64,000 nucleotides of DNA from Protula sp. h YS-2021 (taxonomy: Eukaryota > Annelida > Polychaeta > Sabellida > Serpulidae): assembly GCA_949752745.1 (NCBI GenBank), contig OX457034.1, positions 29,369,544 to 29,433,543 of the forward strand, read 5' to 3'. The notes below the pieces were generated by a model. The model was not told the origin of the DNA. It did no database searches and saw only the letters and a list, made by a program, of their open reading frames with translations. Below are positions 37,048-52,326 of the stretch, one piece after another. Positions within the stretch are counted from its first letter, which is position 1, and every line of letters starts with the position of its first letter. Both the position numbers and the translations under genes were made by a program.

Positions 37048-39351
37048 ATAATATATATCCTGCACTGCACGCTTCACTTTTTGTTTTTTTTTACCTTTGA
37101 TTATGTTTTATTTTATCCAAGAGGTAGGTTATTGTTTCTACTTCATACAAAACTTATGCAAGATTTAATCATATTTTATTGCTGGTGCATGCACATAGAA
37201 GGCTCTAGAATATGCACAACAGTATTCCACACTCCTCTAGTATCGCTTGTTCAATGCTCTTTCAATCCAACTGGACAATCAAAAGCTGTGCGTCTCACAC
37301 TTCTTGATCTCTCTCACACTGCTTGATCTCTTCAATCATGGCATTCTACCTACGTCAGTTGCAGAGTTACTTCGGGATTGAAGGCACAGAGTACGATCGT
37401 TGTACCTTACTAAGATCGAGGATGTATATTCAGACACCGTAATATCATACTGAATTTTACTTCAGGTTTTAAACAAATATTAAGTAGTCTTAAAACTGTT
37501 TGATTTTACATACACCGTTTATAAGAGAATGACATTGAAGCATTAACTTTGGCCATTTTTTCTATCTTAAACCATTTCAAAGAGAATAAAATACTCAGAC
37601 AAAAGTACAGATGCTCAATAATCTTTCAGATCAAGGCAGATCGATGAACTTTCTAAAATACATAAACCTATTTTATTGCTAAACATTAAAATATCTGCAA
37701 TAAAGAAAATTTTAATGGTTATAAAAGTAAGATTGTAATGTGTGGATAAGTTTGTACAGTGTAGCTAAAGTGAAAAGGTGGTAGTAGAATTTGCAAAGTG
37801 GGGATACCTGCTTGACCTCTTCCGAGGATCATAATTTTAAAACTGATCTATGTGAAAATAAAAGAAGAAAGTTAATTTTCCTTGGAAAATAATAAAAAGT
37901 CAAATATATTGTACTTGCGATTGAAGAAAAATGGGCACGGTTGGGGAGAGGAAGAGCAAAGGAAGATGGATGTATGTAAATGTCTTGAGTAATAATGTGA
38001 AATAGTGAAAGTGGTTAATTTGGTGGATAGGTTAAATTTTGAAAGTGGAATATCTTTAAAAGTATTGGTGATAGAGAGACGGGGATTTGACGAGGTGATA
38101 TGGCGAATATGAATTATGTATGATCCAGTAGTGTTTTTAGGCCATTCTGAGCCCTTTAAATTGCACTTTTACAAAGGCAAAGTTTTCTACAGGCGAGTGT
38201 TAAATGAATGGTTTTAAGAACAGCGAGATAGTTTTTTTATAAATAGATTTGTCTATTTCTTAGTGATTGGATGAATGATCAGATCAGTCCTGGAAAAAAC
38301 TTCACAATAACTATGTAACTGTTTGATATATTTTTTTAAAGTAAACCTTTGTAACCATATACATCCTTCATGTTACCAGTTACCAATACAAATATATGTA
38401 ATGTAAGAAGCTACTAAATTTCAACTTACAATTTAGATGTTTTCAACATTTTATTTACAGTAGACTTTGTAAACCTAAATAATTAAAATGTACTTCTATT
38501 TCCAGCCGAGTGTGAGATGTGAGAAATAATTCTGGGGTTACGGTATATACCGCCAACAACTGGAAAAATAAAAATAAATCAAGGGGTAATGTCATTGAAT
38601 GTGTGATTTGTTTTAAGAACTACAAAAAGATGTATGTATTCCATAGGTAAAAATTGTAATTTATTTCTGCATACAAACAATATGTATTTGCACCAATTAT
38701 CAACTCTAAAGAAATCAGGTATTACACATATACCACCGACAAAAATGAAAATCCTGTGACTTTCTCAGTGAATTTGTGATATGGTTCAAGAGTTAGAAAG
38801 GAATGTATGTATACCTTTAGTAAAATTTGAACTTTATTTCTGGATACAAGCAATCGGTAGCTGCAACAAGTATCAACAGAAACAAATCACCAGAAAACAT
38901 TGATGTAAAAATTCAAAGGTCCAGTACATAATACGGCATATCCTCGTCTCGGACATTTGTCGTTGTCATGTATCTGCGCCGTATGTCGAATTATGCTGAC
39001 ACAGTTGACGCCCCACTCTAGCGCTATTACTCTTATATTTATGACTTCCTTAAAATCTAAGCGGTTATTGTTGCAAGATCAAAGATTTCAATTTAGTTCG
39101 TTCGTTGCATAGACTGCACATCCTAGCTTTTATTTTAGTGTTAATGCATGTTTAACTGGCCAGTCGTTAACTGGTCAACCGTCAATGATGGATAATGGAT
39201 TTACAGACATGTCTTGTTATATTTTCCATGTTGATCAAACCAACACAGGTTAAACAAGACCCAAACAGTCTGAGAAATCTGATAGATTCACAGCAGGTTA
39301 TATACAATTCCAGTGACATTGAAAAATGGTGTGTAAAATTACTGATAGAGA

Positions 39352-39673
39352 ATTGAATTGGATAGAGCATTGGTTCGGTAAGCCGAAGGTCCCGAGTTCG
39401 ACTCCAGCTCGGGGCGGCATGCAGGGAATTGACATTTGCTCAAATTGCCTTGGCTAAGCAAATACAGTAGATAAGATCACCTATGAAGGAATTTAAAGTT
39501 GACGCCCACTTAGCGTTTCAGCCATCCCTTAAAAAACATTTTAGAAAGAAGTTAGTTTGGGCATCGTCCAATGACTTTCTTTATTTGAGTTGCCAAAGTC
39601 AATAAAATTATTTATTTTTAAACGATCAAAAGTTTCAGGGAGTGAACTCTGTAAAAAAAAAAAAAAAAAAAAA
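39352..39673 (+). mobile_element. tRNA-derived SINE, monomer 18
   Basis: Tail A21 (39653-39673). Confidence 0.6.
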
Positions 39674-39936
39674 CATAGGTTTTGCCTGTAACACTTTGGT
39701 CCCTTTTTATTCTATATTGATATTGAATGTTTCAAGTCAAACCGTAAACAAGAAGAAACAAGTGTAAGCAACGCCTGTTTTGAAAGATTTACAATGCAGC
39801 AATAAATGTTGCAATCACTCACTTTTTCCCACACCACAATCCAATTCAGATGGGAAGGTATGTAGTTTATAAACAGGCTCGAGCATCCATACAGATAGTG
39901 CTGTGCAGGTTATGGCAGTAATACAGTTGGCTGAAA

Positions 39937-40141
39937 GTTGGCTCGGGAGTGCGAGGGCGTAAGCGTTCCGGTGTTCTTCGGGACCCGGTGGATCGAGCTG
40001 GAACTCGGCTGTAGAAAGGCGAAAGGCGGCGTAAAACCCGCCCGGTATGCCGAAGCCCCGCCACTGACCAATGCACACTGTGGTTGATCATTGACGGTGG
40101 CTGGGGTGGCCGTATATACGTCAGGCTTCTGGCAGCAAGCC
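39937..40141 (+). promoter_or_regulatory. CpG-dense promoter-like block, monomer 18
   Basis: Consensus form. Confidence 0.35.
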
Positions 40142-42445
40142 ATAATATATATCCTGCACTGCACGCTTCACTTTTTGTTTTTTTTTACCTTTGATTATGT
40201 TTTATTTTATCCAAGAGGTAGGTTATTGTTTCTACTTCATACAAAACTTATGCAAGATTTAATCATATTTTATTGCTGGTGCATGCACATAGAAGGCTCT
40301 AGAATATGCACAACAGTATTCCACACTCCTCTAGTATCGCTTGTTCAATGCTCTTTCAATCCAACTGGACAATCAAAAGCTGTGCGTCTCACACTTCTTG
40401 ATCTCTCTCACACTGCTTGATCTCTTCAATCATGGCATTCTACCTACGTCAGTTGCAGAGTTACTTCGGGATTGAAGGCACAGAGTACGATCGTTGTACC
40501 TTACTAAGATCGAGGATGTATATTCAGACACCGTAATATCATACTGAATTTTACTTCAGGTTTTAAACAAATATTAAGTAGTCTTAAAACTGTTTGATTT
40601 TACATACACCGTTTATAAGAGAATGACATTGAAGCATTAACTTTGGCCATTTTTTCTATCTTAAACCATTTCAAAGAGAATAAAATACTCAGACAAAAGT
40701 ACAGATGCTCAATAATCTTTCAGATCAAGGCAGATCGATGAACTTTCTAAAATACATAAACCTATTTTATTGCTAAACATTAAAATATCTGCAATAAAGA
40801 AAATTTTAATGGTTATAAAAGTAAGATTGTAATGTGTGGATAAGTTTGTACAGTGTAGCTAAAGTGAAAAGGTGGTAGTAGAATTTGCAAAGTGGGGATA
40901 CCTGCTTGACCTCTTCCGAGGATCATAATTTTAAAACTGATCTATGTGAAAATAAAAGAAGAAAGTTAATTTTCCTTGGAAAATAATAAAAAGTCAAATA
41001 TATTGTACTTGCGATTGAAGAAAAATGGGCACGGTTGGGGAGAGGAAGAGCAAAGGAAGATGGATGTATGTAAATGTCTTGAGTAATAATGTGAAATAGT
41101 GAAAGTGGTTAATTTGGTGGATAGGTTAAATTTTGAAAGTGGAATATCTTTAAAAGTATTGGTGATAGAGAGACGGGGATTTGACGAGGTGATATGGCGA
41201 ATATGAATTATGTATGATCCAGTAGTGTTTTTAGGCCATTCTGAGCCCTTTAAATTGCACTTTTACAAAGGCAAAGTTTTCTACAGGCGAGTGTTAAATG
41301 AATGGTTTTAAGAACAGCGAGATAGTTTTTTTATAAATAGATTTGTCTATTTCTTAGTGATTGGATGAATGATCAGATCAGTCCTGGAAAAAACTTCACA
41401 ATAACTATGTAACTGTTTGATATATTTTTTTAAAGTAAACCTTTGTAACCATATACATCCTTCATGTTACCAGTTACCAATACAAATATATGTAATGTAA
41501 GAAGCTACTAAATTTCAACTTACAATTTAGATGTTTTCAACATTTTATTTACAGTAGACTTTGTAAACCTAAATAATTAAAATGTACTTCTATTTCCAGC
41601 CGAGTGTGAGATGTGAGAAATAATTCTGGGGTTACGGTATATACCGCCAACAACTGGAAAAATAAAAATAAATCAAGGGGTAATGTCATTGAATGTGTGA
41701 TTTGTTTTAAGAACTACAAAAAGATGTATGTATTCCATAGGTAAAAATTGTAATTTATTTCTGCATACAAACAATATGTATTTGCACCAATTATCAACTC
41801 TAAAGAAATCAGGTATTACACATATACCACCGACAAAAATGAAAATCCTGTGACTTTCTCAGTGAATTTGTGATATGGTTCAAGAGTTAGAAAGGAATGT
41901 ATGTATACCTTTAGTAAAATTTGAACTTTATTTCTGGATACAAGCAATCGGTAGCTGCAACAAGTATCAACAGAAACAAATCACCAGAAAACATTGATGT
42001 AAAAATTCAAAGGTCCAGTACATAATACGGCATATCCTCGTCTCGGACATTTGTCGTTGTCATGTATCTGCGCCGTATGTCGAATTATGCTGACACAGTT
42101 GACGCCCCACTCTAGCGCTATTACTCTTATATTTATGACTTCCTTAAAATCTAAGCGGTTATTGTTGCAAGATCAAAGATTTCAATTTAGTTCGTTCGTT
42201 GCATAGACTGCACATCCTAGCTTTTATTTTAGTGTTAATGCATGTTTAACTGGCCAGTCGTTAACTGGTCAACCGTCAATGATGGATAATGGATTTACAG
42301 ACATGTCTTGTTATATTTTCCATGTTGATCAAACCAACACAGGTTAAACAAGACCCAAACAGTCTGAGAAATCTGATAGATTCACAGCAGGTTATATACA
42401 ATTCCAGTGACATTGAAAAATGGTGTGTAAAATTACTGATAGAGA

Positions 42446-42767
42446 ATTGAATTGGATAGAGCATTGGTTCGGTAAGCCGAAGGTCCCGAGTTCGACTCCA
42501 GCTCGGGGCGGCATGCAGGGAATTGACATTTGCTCAAATTGCCTTGGCTAAGCAAATACAGTAGATAAGATCACCTATGAAGGAATTTAAAGTTGACGCC
42601 CACTTAGCGTTTCAGCCATCCCTTAAAAAACATTTTAGAAAGAAGTTAGTTTGGGCATCGTCCAATGACTTTCTTTATTTGAGTTGCCAAAGTCAATAAA
42701 ATTATTTATTTTTAAACGATCAAAAGTTTCAGGGAGTGAACTCTGTAAAAAAAAAAAAAAAAAAAAA
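42446..42767 (+). mobile_element. tRNA-derived SINE, monomer 19
   Basis: Tail A21 (42747-42767). Confidence 0.6.
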
Positions 42768-43030
42768 CATAGGTTTTGCCTGTAACACTTTGGTCCCTTT
42801 TTATTCTATATTGATATTGAATGTTTCAAGTCAAACCGTAAACAAGAAGAAACAAGTGTAAGCAACGCCTGTTTTGAAAGATTTACAATGCAGCAATAAA
42901 TGTTGCAATCACTCACTTTTTCCCACACCACAATCCAATTCAGATGGGAAGGTATGTAGTTTATAAACAGGCTCGAGCATCCATACAGATAGTGCTGTGC
43001 AGGTTATGGCAGTAATACAGTTGGCTGAAA

Positions 43031-43235
43031 GTTGGCTCGGGAGTGCGAGGGCGTAAGCGTTCCGGTGTTCTTCGGGACCCGGTGGATCGAGCTGGAACTC
43101 GGCTGTAGAAAGGCGAAAGGCGGCGTAAAACCCGCCCGGTATGCCGAAGCCCCGCCACTGACCAATGCACACTGTGGTTGATCATTGACGGTGGCTGGGG
43201 TGGCCGTATATACGTCAGGCTTCTGGCAGCAAGCC
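43031..43235 (+). promoter_or_regulatory. CpG-dense promoter-like block, monomer 19
   Basis: Consensus form. Confidence 0.35.
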
Positions 43236-45539
43236 ATAATATATATCCTGCACTGCACGCTTCACTTTTTGTTTTTTTTTACCTTTGATTATGTTTTATT
43301 TTATCCAAGAGGTAGGTTATTGTTTCTACTTCATACAAAACTTATGCAAGATTTAATCATATTTTATTGCTGGTGCATGCACATAGAAGGCTCTAGAATA
43401 TGCACAACAGTATTCCACACTCCTCTAGTATCGCTTGTTCAATGCTCTTTCAATCCAACTGGACAATCAAAAGCTGTGCGTCTCACACTTCTTGATCTCT
43501 CTCACACTGCTTGATCTCTTCAATCATGGCATTCTACCTACGTCAGTTGCAGAGTTACTTCGGGATTGAAGGCACAGAGTACGATCGTTGTACCTTACTA
43601 AGATCGAGGATGTATATTCAGACACCGTAATATCATACTGAATTTTACTTCAGGTTTTAAACAAATATTAAGTAGTCTTAAAACTGTTTGATTTTACATA
43701 CACCGTTTATAAGAGAATGACATTGAAGCATTAACTTTGGCCATTTTTTCTATCTTAAACCATTTCAAAGAGAATAAAATACTCAGACAAAAGTACAGAT
43801 GCTCAATAATCTTTCAGATCAAGGCAGATCGATGAACTTTCTAAAATACATAAACCTATTTTATTGCTAAACATTAAAATATCTGCAATAAAGAAAATTT
43901 TAATGGTTATAAAAGTAAGATTGTAATGTGTGGATAAGTTTGTACAGTGTAGCTAAAGTGAAAAGGTGGTAGTAGAATTTGCAAAGTGGGGATACCTGCT
44001 TGACCTCTTCCGAGGATCATAATTTTAAAACTGATCTATGTGAAAATAAAAGAAGAAAGTTAATTTTCCTTGGAAAATAATAAAAAGTCAAATATATTGT
44101 ACTTGCGATTGAAGAAAAATGGGCACGGTTGGGGAGAGGAAGAGCAAAGGAAGATGGATGTATGTAAATGTCTTGAGTAATAATGTGAAATAGTGAAAGT
44201 GGTTAATTTGGTGGATACGTTAAATTTTGAAAGTGGAATATCTTTAAAAGTATTGGTGATAGAGAGACGGGGATTTGACGAGGTGATATGGCGAATATGA
44301 ATTATGTATGATCCAGTAGTGTTTTTAGGCCATTCTGAGCCCTTTAAATTGCACTTTTACAAAGGCAAAGTTTTCTACAGGCGAGTGTTAAATGAATGGT
44401 TTTAAGAACAGCGAGATAGTTTTTTTATAAATAGATTTGTCTATTTCTTAGTGATTGGATGAATGATCAGATCAGTCCTGGAAAAAACTTCACAATAACT
44501 ATGTAACTGTTTGATATATTTTTTTAAAGTAAACCTTTGTAACCATATACATCCTTCATGTTACCAGTTACCAATACAAATATATGTAATGTAAGAAGCT
44601 ACTAAATTTCAACTTACAATTTAGATGTTTTCAACATTTTATTTACAGTAGACTTTGTAAACCTAAATAATTAAAATGTACTTCTATTTCCAGCCGAGTG
44701 TGAGATGTGAGAAATAATTCTGGGGTTACGGTATATCCCGCCAACAACTGGAAAAATAAAAATAAATCAAGGGGTAATGTCATTGAATGTGTGATTTGTT
44801 TTAAGAACTACAAAAAGATGTATGTATTCCATAGGTAAAAATTGTAATTTATTTCTGCATACAAACAATATGTATTTGCACCAATTATCAACTCTAAAGA
44901 AATCAGGTATTACACATATACCACCGACAAAAATGAAAATCCTGTGACTTTCTCAGTGAATTTGTGATATGGTTCAAGAGTTAGAAAGGAATGTATGTAT
45001 ACCTTTAGTAAAATTTGAACTTTATTTCTGGATACAAGCAATCGGTAGCTGCAACAAGTATCAACAGAAACAAATCACCAGAAAACATTGATGTAAAAAT
45101 TCAAAGGTCCAGTACATAATACGGCATATCCTCGTCTCGGACATTTGTCGTTGTCATGTATCTGCGCCGTATGTCGAATTATGCTGACACAGTTGACGCC
45201 CCACTCTAGCGCTATTACTCTTATATTTATGACTTCCTTAAAATCTAAGCGGTTATTGTTGCAAGATCAAAGATTTCAATTTAGTTCGTTCGTTGCATAG
45301 ACTGCACATCCTAGCTTTTATTTTAGTGTTAATGCATGTTTAACTGGCCAGTCGTTAACTGGTCAACCGTCAATGATGGATAATGGATTTACAGACATGT
45401 CTTGTTATATTTTCCATGTTGATCAAACCAACACAGGTTAAACAAGACCCAAACAGTCTGAGAAATCTGATAGATTCACAGCAGGTTATATACAATTCCA
45501 GTGACATTGAAAAATGGTGTGTAAAATTACTGATAGAGA

Positions 45540-45866
45540 ATTGAATTGGATAGAGCATTGGTTCGGTAAGCCGAAGGTCCCGAGTTCGACTCCAGCTCGG
45601 GGCGGCATGCAGGGAATTGACATTTGCTCAAATTGCCTTGGCTAAGCAAATACAGTAGATAAGATCACCTATGAAGGAATTTAAAGTTGACGCCCACTTA
45701 GCGTTTCAGCCATCCCTTAAAAAACATTTTAGAAAGAAGTTAGTTTGGGCATCGTCCAATGACTTTCTTTATTTGAGTTGCCAAAGTCAATAAAATTATT
45801 TATTTTTAAACGATCAAAAGTTTCAGGGAGTGAACTCTGTAAAAAAAAAAAAAAAAAAAAAAAAAA
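45540..45866 (+). mobile_element. tRNA-derived SINE, monomer 20
   Basis: Tail A26 (45841-45866). Confidence 0.6.
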
Positions 45867-46129
45867 CATAGGTTTTGCCTGTAACACTTTGGTCCCTTTT
45901 TATTCTGTATTGATATTGAATGTTTCAAGTCAAACCGTAAACAAGAAGAAAAAAGTGTAAGCAACGCCTGTTTTGAAAGATTTACAATGCAGCAATAAAT
46001 GTTGCAATCACTCACTTTTTCCCACACCACAATCCAATTCAGATGGGAAGGTATGTAGTTTATAAACAGGCTCGAGCATCCATACAGATAGTGCTGTGCA
46101 GGTTATGGCAGTAATACAGTTGGCTGAAA

Positions 46130-46334
46130 GTTGGCTCGGGAGTGCGAGGGCGTAAGCGTTCCGGTGTTCTTCGGGACCCGGTGGATCGAGCTGGAACTCG
46201 GCTGTAGAAAGGCGAAAGGCGGCGTAAAACCCGCCCGGTATGCCGAAGCCCCGCCACTGACCAATGCACACTGTGGTTGATCATTGACGGTGGCTGGGGT
46301 GGCCGTATATACGTCAGGCTTCTGGCAGCAAGCC
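46130..46334 (+). promoter_or_regulatory. CpG-dense promoter-like block, monomer 20
   Basis: Consensus form. Confidence 0.35.
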
Positions 46335-48638
46335 ATAATATATATCCTGCACTGCACGCTTCACTTTTTGTTTTTTTTTACCTTTGATTATGTTTTATTT
46401 TATCCAAGAGGTAGGTTATTGTTTCTACTTCATACAAAACTTATGCAAGATTTAATCATATTTTATTGCTGGTGCATGCACATAGAAGGCTCTAGAATAT
46501 GCACAACAGTATTCCACACTCCTCTAGTATCGCTTGTTCAATGCTCTTTCAATCCAACTGGACAATCAAAAGCTGTGCGTCTCACACTTCTTGATCTCTC
46601 TCACACTGCTTGATCTCTTCAATCATGGCATTCTACCTACGTCAGTTGCAGAGTTACTTCGGGATTGAAGGCACAGAGTACGATCGTTGTACCTTACTAA
46701 GATCGAGGATGTATATTCAGACACCGTAATATCATACTGAATTTTACTTCAGGTTTTAAACAAATATTAAGTAGTCTTAAAACTGTTTGATTTTACATAC
46801 ACCGTTTATAAGAGAATGACATTGAAGCATTAACTTTGGCCATTTTTTCTATCTTAAACCATTTCAAAGAGAATAAAATACTCAGACAAAAGTACAGATG
46901 CTCAATAATCTTTCAGATCAAGGCAGATCGATGAACTTTCTAAAATACATAAACCTATTTTATTGCTAAACATTAAAATATCTGCAATAAAGAAAATTTT
47001 AATGGTTATAAAAGTAAGATTGTAATGTGTGGATAAGTTTGTACAGTGTAGCTAAAGTGAAAAGGTGGTAGTAGAATTTGCAAAGTGGGGATACCTGCTT
47101 GACCTCTTCCGAGGATCATAATTTTAAAACTGATCTATGTGAAAATAAAAGAAGAAAGTTAATTTTCCTTGGAAAATAATAAAAAGTCAAATATATTGTA
47201 CTTGCGATTGAAGAAAAATGGGCACGGTTGGGGAGAGGAAGAGCAAAGGAAGATGGATGTATGTAAATGTCTTGAGTAATAATGTGAAATAGTGAAAGTG
47301 GTTAATTTGGTGGATAGGTTAAATTTTGAAAGTGGAATATCTTTAAAAGTATTGGTGATAGAGAGACGGGGATTTGACGAGGTGATATGGCGAATATGAA
47401 TTATGTATGATCCAGTAGTGTTTTTAGGCCATTCTGAGCCCTTTAAATTGCACTTTTACAAAGGCAAAGTTTTCTACAGGCGAGTGTTAAATGAATGGTT
47501 TTAAGAACAGCGAGATAGTTTTTTTATAAATAGATTTGTCTATTTCTTAGTGATTGGATGAATGATCAGATCAGTCCTGGAAAAAACTTCACAATAACTA
47601 TGTAACTGTTTGATATATTTTTTTAAAGTAAACCTTTGTAACCATATACATCCTTCATGTTACCAGTTACCAATACAAATATATGTAATGTAAGAAGCTA
47701 CTAAATTTCAACTTACAATTTAGATGTTTTCAACATTTTATTTACAGTAGACTTTGTAAACCTAAATAATTAAAATGTACTTCTATTTCCAGCCGAGTGT
47801 GAGATGTGAGAAATAATTCTGGGGTTACGGTATATACCGCCAACAACTGGAAAAATAAAAATAAATCAAGGGGTAATGTCATTGAATGTGTGATTTGTTT
47901 TAAGAACTACAAAAAGATGTATGTATTCCATAGGTAAAAATTGTAATTTATTTCTGCATACAAACAATATGTATTTGCACCAATTATCAACTCTAAAGAA
48001 ATCAGGTATTACACATATACCACCGACAAAAATGAAAATCCTGTGACTTTCTCAGTGAATTTGTGATATGGTTCAAGAGTTAGAAAGGAATGTATGTATA
48101 CCTTTAGTAAAATTTGAACTTTATTTCTGGATACAAGCAATCGGTAGCTGCAACAAGTATCAACAGAAACAAATCACCAGAAAACATTGATGTAAAAATT
48201 CAAAGGTCCAGTACATAATACGGCATATCCTCGTCTCGGACATTTGTCGTTGTCATGTATCTGCGCCGTATGTCGAATTATGCTGACACAGTTGACGCCC
48301 CACTCTAGCGCTATTACTCTTATATTTATGACTTCCTTAAAATCTAAGCGGTTATTGTTGCAAGATCAAAGATTTCAATTTAGTTCGTTCGTTGCATAGA
48401 CTGCACATCCTAGCTTTTATTTTAGTGTTAATGCATGTTTAACTGGCCAGTCGTTAACTGGTCAACCGTCAATGATGGATAATGGATTTACAGACATGTC
48501 TTGTTATATTTTCCATGTTGATCAAACCAACACAGGTTAAACAAGACCCAAACAGTCTGAGAAATCTGATAGATTCACAGCAGGTTATATACAATTCCAG
48601 TGACATTGAAAAATGGTGTGTAAAATTACTGATAGAGA

Positions 48639-48965
48639 ATTGAATTGGATAGAGCATTGGTTCGGTAAGCCGAAGGTCCCGAGTTCGACTCCAGCTCGGG
48701 GCGGCATGCAGGGAATTGACATTTGCTCAAATTGCCTTGGCTAAGCAAATACAGTAGATAAGATCACCTATGAAGGAATTTAAAGTTGACGCCCACTTAG
48801 CGTTTCAGCCATCCCTTAAAAAACATTTTAGAAAGAAGTTAGTTTGGGCATCGTCCAATGACTTTCTTTATTTGAGTTGCCAAAGTCAATAAAATTATTT
48901 ATTTTTAAACGATCAAAAGTTTCAGGGAGTGAACTCTGTAAAAAAAAAAAAAAAAAAAAAAAAAA
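48639..48965 (+). mobile_element. tRNA-derived SINE, monomer 21
   Basis: Tail A26 (48940-48965). Confidence 0.6.
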
Positions 48966-49228
48966 CATAGGTTTTGCCTGTAACACTTTGGTCCCTTTTT
49001 ATTCTATATTGATATTGAATGTTTCAAGTCAAACCGTAAACAAGAAGAAACAAGTGTAAGCAACGCCTGTTTTGAAAGATTTACAATGCAGCAATAAATG
49101 TTGCAATCACTCACTTTTTCCCACACCACAATCCAATTCAGATGGGAAGGTATGTAGTTTATAAACAGGCTCGAGCATCCATACAGATAGTGCTGTGCAG
49201 GTTATGGCAGTAATACAGTTGGCTGAAA

Positions 49229-49433
49229 GTTGGCTCGGGAGTGCGAGGGCGTAAGCGTTCCGGTGTTCTTCGGGACCCGGTGGATCGAGCTGGAACTCGG
49301 CTGTAGAAAGGCGAAAGGCGGCGTAAAACCCGCCCGGTATGCCGAAGCCCCGCCACTGACCAATGCACACTGTGGTTGATCATTGACGGTGGCTGGGGTG
49401 GCCGTATATACGTCAGGCTTCTGGCAGCAAGCC
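49229..49433 (+). promoter_or_regulatory. CpG-dense promoter-like block, monomer 21
   Basis: Consensus form. Confidence 0.35.
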
Positions 49434-51737
49434 ATAATATATATCCTGCACTGCACGCTTCACTTTTTGTTTTTTTTTACCTTTGATTATGTTTTATTTT
49501 ATCCAAGAGGTAGGTTATTGTTTCTACTTCATACAAAACTTATGCAAGATTTAATCATATTTTATTGCTGGTGCATGCACATAGAAGGCTCTAGAATATG
49601 CACAACAGTATTCCACACTCCTCTAGTATCGCTTGTTCAATGCTCTTTCAATCCAACTGGACAATCAAAAGCTGTGCGTCTCACACTTCTTGATCTCTCT
49701 CACACTGCTTGATCTCTTCAATCATGGCATTCTACCTACGTCAGTTGCAGAGTTACTTCGGGATTGAAGGCACAGAGTACGATCGTTGTACCTTACTAAG
49801 ATCGAGGATGTATATTCAGACACCGTAATATCATACTGAATTTTACTTCAGGTTTTAAACAAATATTAAGTAGTCTTAAAACTGTTTGATTTTACATACA
49901 CCGTTTATAAGAGAATGACATTGAAGCATTAACTTTGGCCATTTTTTCTATCTTAAACCATTTCAAAGAGAATAAAATACTCAGACAAAAGTACAGATGC
50001 TCAATAATCTTTCAGATCAAGGCAGATCGATGAACTTTCTAAAATACATAAACCTATTTTATTGCTAAACATTAAAATATCTGCAATAAAGAAAATTTTA
50101 ATGGTTATAAAAGTAAGATTGTAATGTGTGGATAAGTTTGTACAGTGTAGCTAAAGTGAAAAGGTGGTAGTAGAATTTGCAAAGTGGGGATACCTGCTTG
50201 ACCTCTTCCGAGGATCATAATTTTAAAACTGATCTATGTGAAAATAAAAGAAGAAAGTTAATTTTCCTTGGAAAATAATAAAAAGTCAAATATATTGTAC
50301 TTGCGATTGAAGAAAAATGGGCACGGTTGGGGAGAGGAAGAGCAAAGGAAGATGGATGTATGTAAATGTCTTGAGTAATAATGTGAAATAGTGAAAGTGG
50401 TTAATTTGGTGGATAGGTTAAATTTTGAAAGTGGAATATCTTTAAAAGTATTGGTGATAGAGAGACGGGGATTTGACGAGGTGATATGGCGAATATGAAT
50501 TATGTATGATCCAGTAGTGTTTTTAGGCCATTCTGAGCCCTTTAAATTGCACTTTTACAAAGGCAAAGTTTTCTACAGGCGAGTGTTAAATGAATGGTTT
50601 TAAGAACAGCGAGATAGTTTTTTTATAAATAGATTTGTCTATTTCTTAGTGATTGGATGAATGATCAGATCAGTCCTGGAAAAAACTTCACAATAACTAT
50701 GTAACTGTTTGATATATTTTTTTAAAGTAAACCTTTGTAACCATATACATCCTTCATGTTACCAGTTACCAATACAAATATATGTAATGTAAGAAGCTAC
50801 TAAATTTCAACTTACAATTTAGATGTTTTCAACATTTTATTTACAGTAGACTTTGTAAACCTAAATAATTAAAATGTACTTCTATTTCCAGCCGAGTGTG
50901 AGATGTGAGAAATAATTCTGGGGTTACGGTATATACCGCCAACAACTGGAAAAATAAAAATAAATCAAGGGGTAATGTCATTGAATGTGTGATTTGTTTT
51001 AAGAACTACAAAAAGATGTATGTATTCCATAGGTAAAAATTGTAATTTATTTCTGCATACAAACAATATGTATTTGCACCAATTATCAACTCTAAAGAAA
51101 TCAGGTATTACACATATACCACCGACAAAAATGAAAATCCTGTGACTTTCTCAGTGAATTTGTGATATGGTTCAAGAGTTAGAAAGGAATGTATGTATAC
51201 CTTTAGTAAAATTTGAACTTTATTTCTGGATACAAGCAATCGGTAGCTGCAACAAGTATCAACAGAAACAAATCACCAGAAAACATTGATGTAAAAATTC
51301 AAAGGTCCAGTACATAATACGGCATATCCTCGTCTCGGACATTTGTCGTTGTCATGTATCTGCGCCGTATGTCGAATTATGCTGACACAGTTGACGCCCC
51401 ACTCTAGCGCTATTACTCTTATATTTATGACTTCCTTAAAATCTAAGCGGTTATTGTTGCAAGATCAAAGATTTCAATTTAGTTCGTTCGTTGCATAGAC
51501 TGCACATCCTAGCTTTTATTTTAGTGTTAATGCATGTTTAACTGGCCAGTCGTTAACTGGTCAACCGTCAATGATGGATAATGGATTTACAGACATGTCT
51601 TGTTATATTTTCCATGTTGATCAAACCAACACAGGTTAAACAAGACCCAAACAGTCTGAGAAATCTGATAGATTCACAGCAGGTTATATACAATTCCAGT
51701 GACATTGAAAAATGGTGTGTAAAATTACTGATAGAGA

Positions 51738-52063
51738 ATTGAATTGGATAGAGCATTGGTTCGGTAAGCCGAAGGTCCCGAGTTCGACTCCAGCTCGGGG
51801 CGGCATGCAGGGAATTGACATTTGCTCAAATTGCCTTGGCTAAGCAAATACAGTAGATAAGATCACCTATGAAGGAATTTAAAGTTGACGCCCACTTAGC
51901 GTTTCAGCCATCCCTTAAAAAACATTTTAGAAAGAAGTTAGTTTGGGCATCGTCCAATGACTTTCTTTATTTGAGTTGCCAAAGTCAATAAAATTATTTA
52001 TTTTTAAACGATCAAAAGTTTCAGGGAGTGAACTCTGTAAAAAAAAAAAAAAAAAAAAAAAAA
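51738..52063 (+). mobile_element. tRNA-derived SINE, monomer 22
   Basis: Tail A25 (52039-52063). Confidence 0.6.
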
Positions 52064-52326
52064 CATAGGTTTTGCCTGTAACACTTTGGTCCCTTTTTAT
52101 TCTATATTGATATTGAATGTTTCAAGTCAAACCGTAAACAAGAAGAAACAAGTGTAAGCAACGCCTGTTTTGAAAGATTTACAATGCAGCAATAAATGTT
52201 GCAATCACTCACTTTTTCCCACACCACAATCCAATTCAGATGGGAAGGTATGTAGTTTATAAACAGGCTCGAGCATCCATACAGATAGTGCTGTGCAGGT
52301 TATGGCAGTAATACAGTTGGCTGAAA

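Larger units (their letters stand above)
34908..38003 (+). repeat. Satellite monomer 17, long (3096 bp)
   Basis: SINE tail A23; otherwise consensus. Confidence 0.97.
38004..41097 (+). repeat. Satellite monomer 18, long (3094 bp)
   Basis: SINE tail A21, the same as its right neighbour, suggesting a recent pairwise duplication. Confidence 0.97.
41098..44191 (+). repeat. Satellite monomer 19, long (3094 bp)
   Basis: SINE tail A21; no private change noticed. Confidence 0.97.
44192..47290 (+). repeat. Satellite monomer 20, long (3099 bp)
   Basis: SINE tail A26. Private C at 44218, C at 44737 (breaks the GGTATATACC palindrome) and G at 45907; A at 45952 is shared with monomers 1, 16 and 26. The most variant interior monomer. 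Confidence 0.97.
47291..50389 (+). repeat. Satellite monomer 21, long (3099 bp)
   Basis: SINE tail A26; otherwise consensus. Confidence 0.97.
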